Made by a program: the position numbers and the translations under genes. From Selenomonas sp963544755 (GTDB taxonomy: Bacteria > Bacillota > Negativicutes > Selenomonadales > Selenomonadaceae), in contig CAUUGH010000039.1 of the NCBI GenBank assembly GCA_963544755.1, positions 1 through 14,491 on the forward strand: a stretch of 14,491 nucleotides of DNA, given 5' to 3'. Shown piece by piece: positions 14,474 to 14,491 of this stretch (position 1 is its first letter; every line of letters begins with the position of its first letter). The notes under the pieces are model-generated. The model was not told the DNA's origin and ran no database searches. It worked only from the letters and a program-made list of their open reading frames with translations.

Positions 14474-14491
14474 ATGAGAAAACGAGAGGAA
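14474..14491 (+). CDS. Start of the next gene (partial, MRKREE...)
   Basis: An ATG at 14474 lies six bases after GAGGGG (14462-14467), which overlaps the stop codon of the NYN gene. Only six codons are visible before the window ends, so no function can be given. The spacing suggests cotranscription with the NYN gene. Confidence 0.5.

Overview
All genes in this window lie on the + strand. The order dnaX - ybaB - recR - bofA matches the Bacillus subtilis dnaX-yaaK-recR-yaaL-bofA neighbourhood, which points to a Firmicute. The general look of the proteins (Clostridia-type LysA, YtfQ-like binding protein, SbcDC) and the moderate base composition make the class Negativicutes my best guess. This placement is an inference and no rRNA or tRNA gene is present to test it.

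Layout. (a) 1-1430: terminator of an upstream gene, then lysA (diaminopimelate decarboxylase) behind a near-consensus promoter. (b) 1431-2808: an AT-rich intergenic region with overlapping inverted repeats and an extended -10 promoter, then a DUF819/YjcL-type membrane protein. (c) 2809-6192: the replication/repair cluster dnaX (clamp loader tau), ybaB, recR and bofA. ybaB-recR-bofA also has its own promoter overlapping the dnaX stop codon. (d) 6193-9252: a strong promoter, an orphan YtfQ-like sugar-binding lipoprotein, and a diguanylate cyclase with an extracytoplasmic domain and about seven membrane segments. No ABC permease or ATPase gene is present, so binding protein and cyclase may form one sensing unit. 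(e) 9253-13516: sbcD and sbcC, overlapping by ATGA, encoding the SbcCD DNA-end/hairpin nuclease. (f) 13517-14491: a 248-bp regulatory region with a perfect 12-bp inverted repeat embedding the -35 box of a strong promoter, followed by a NYN/PIN-like nuclease with a C-terminal ribbon-helix-helix-like segment, then the first codons of another gene.

Most of the window is housekeeping (lysine/peptidoglycan precursor, replication, recombination, DNA-end repair). The parts most worth a second look are the binding-protein/cyclase pair, the NYN-RHH protein with its elaborate upstream region, and the A7 tract followed by a stem and a -1-frame stop inside dnaX. I saw no CRISPR array, insertion sequence, tRNA, rRNA or origin.
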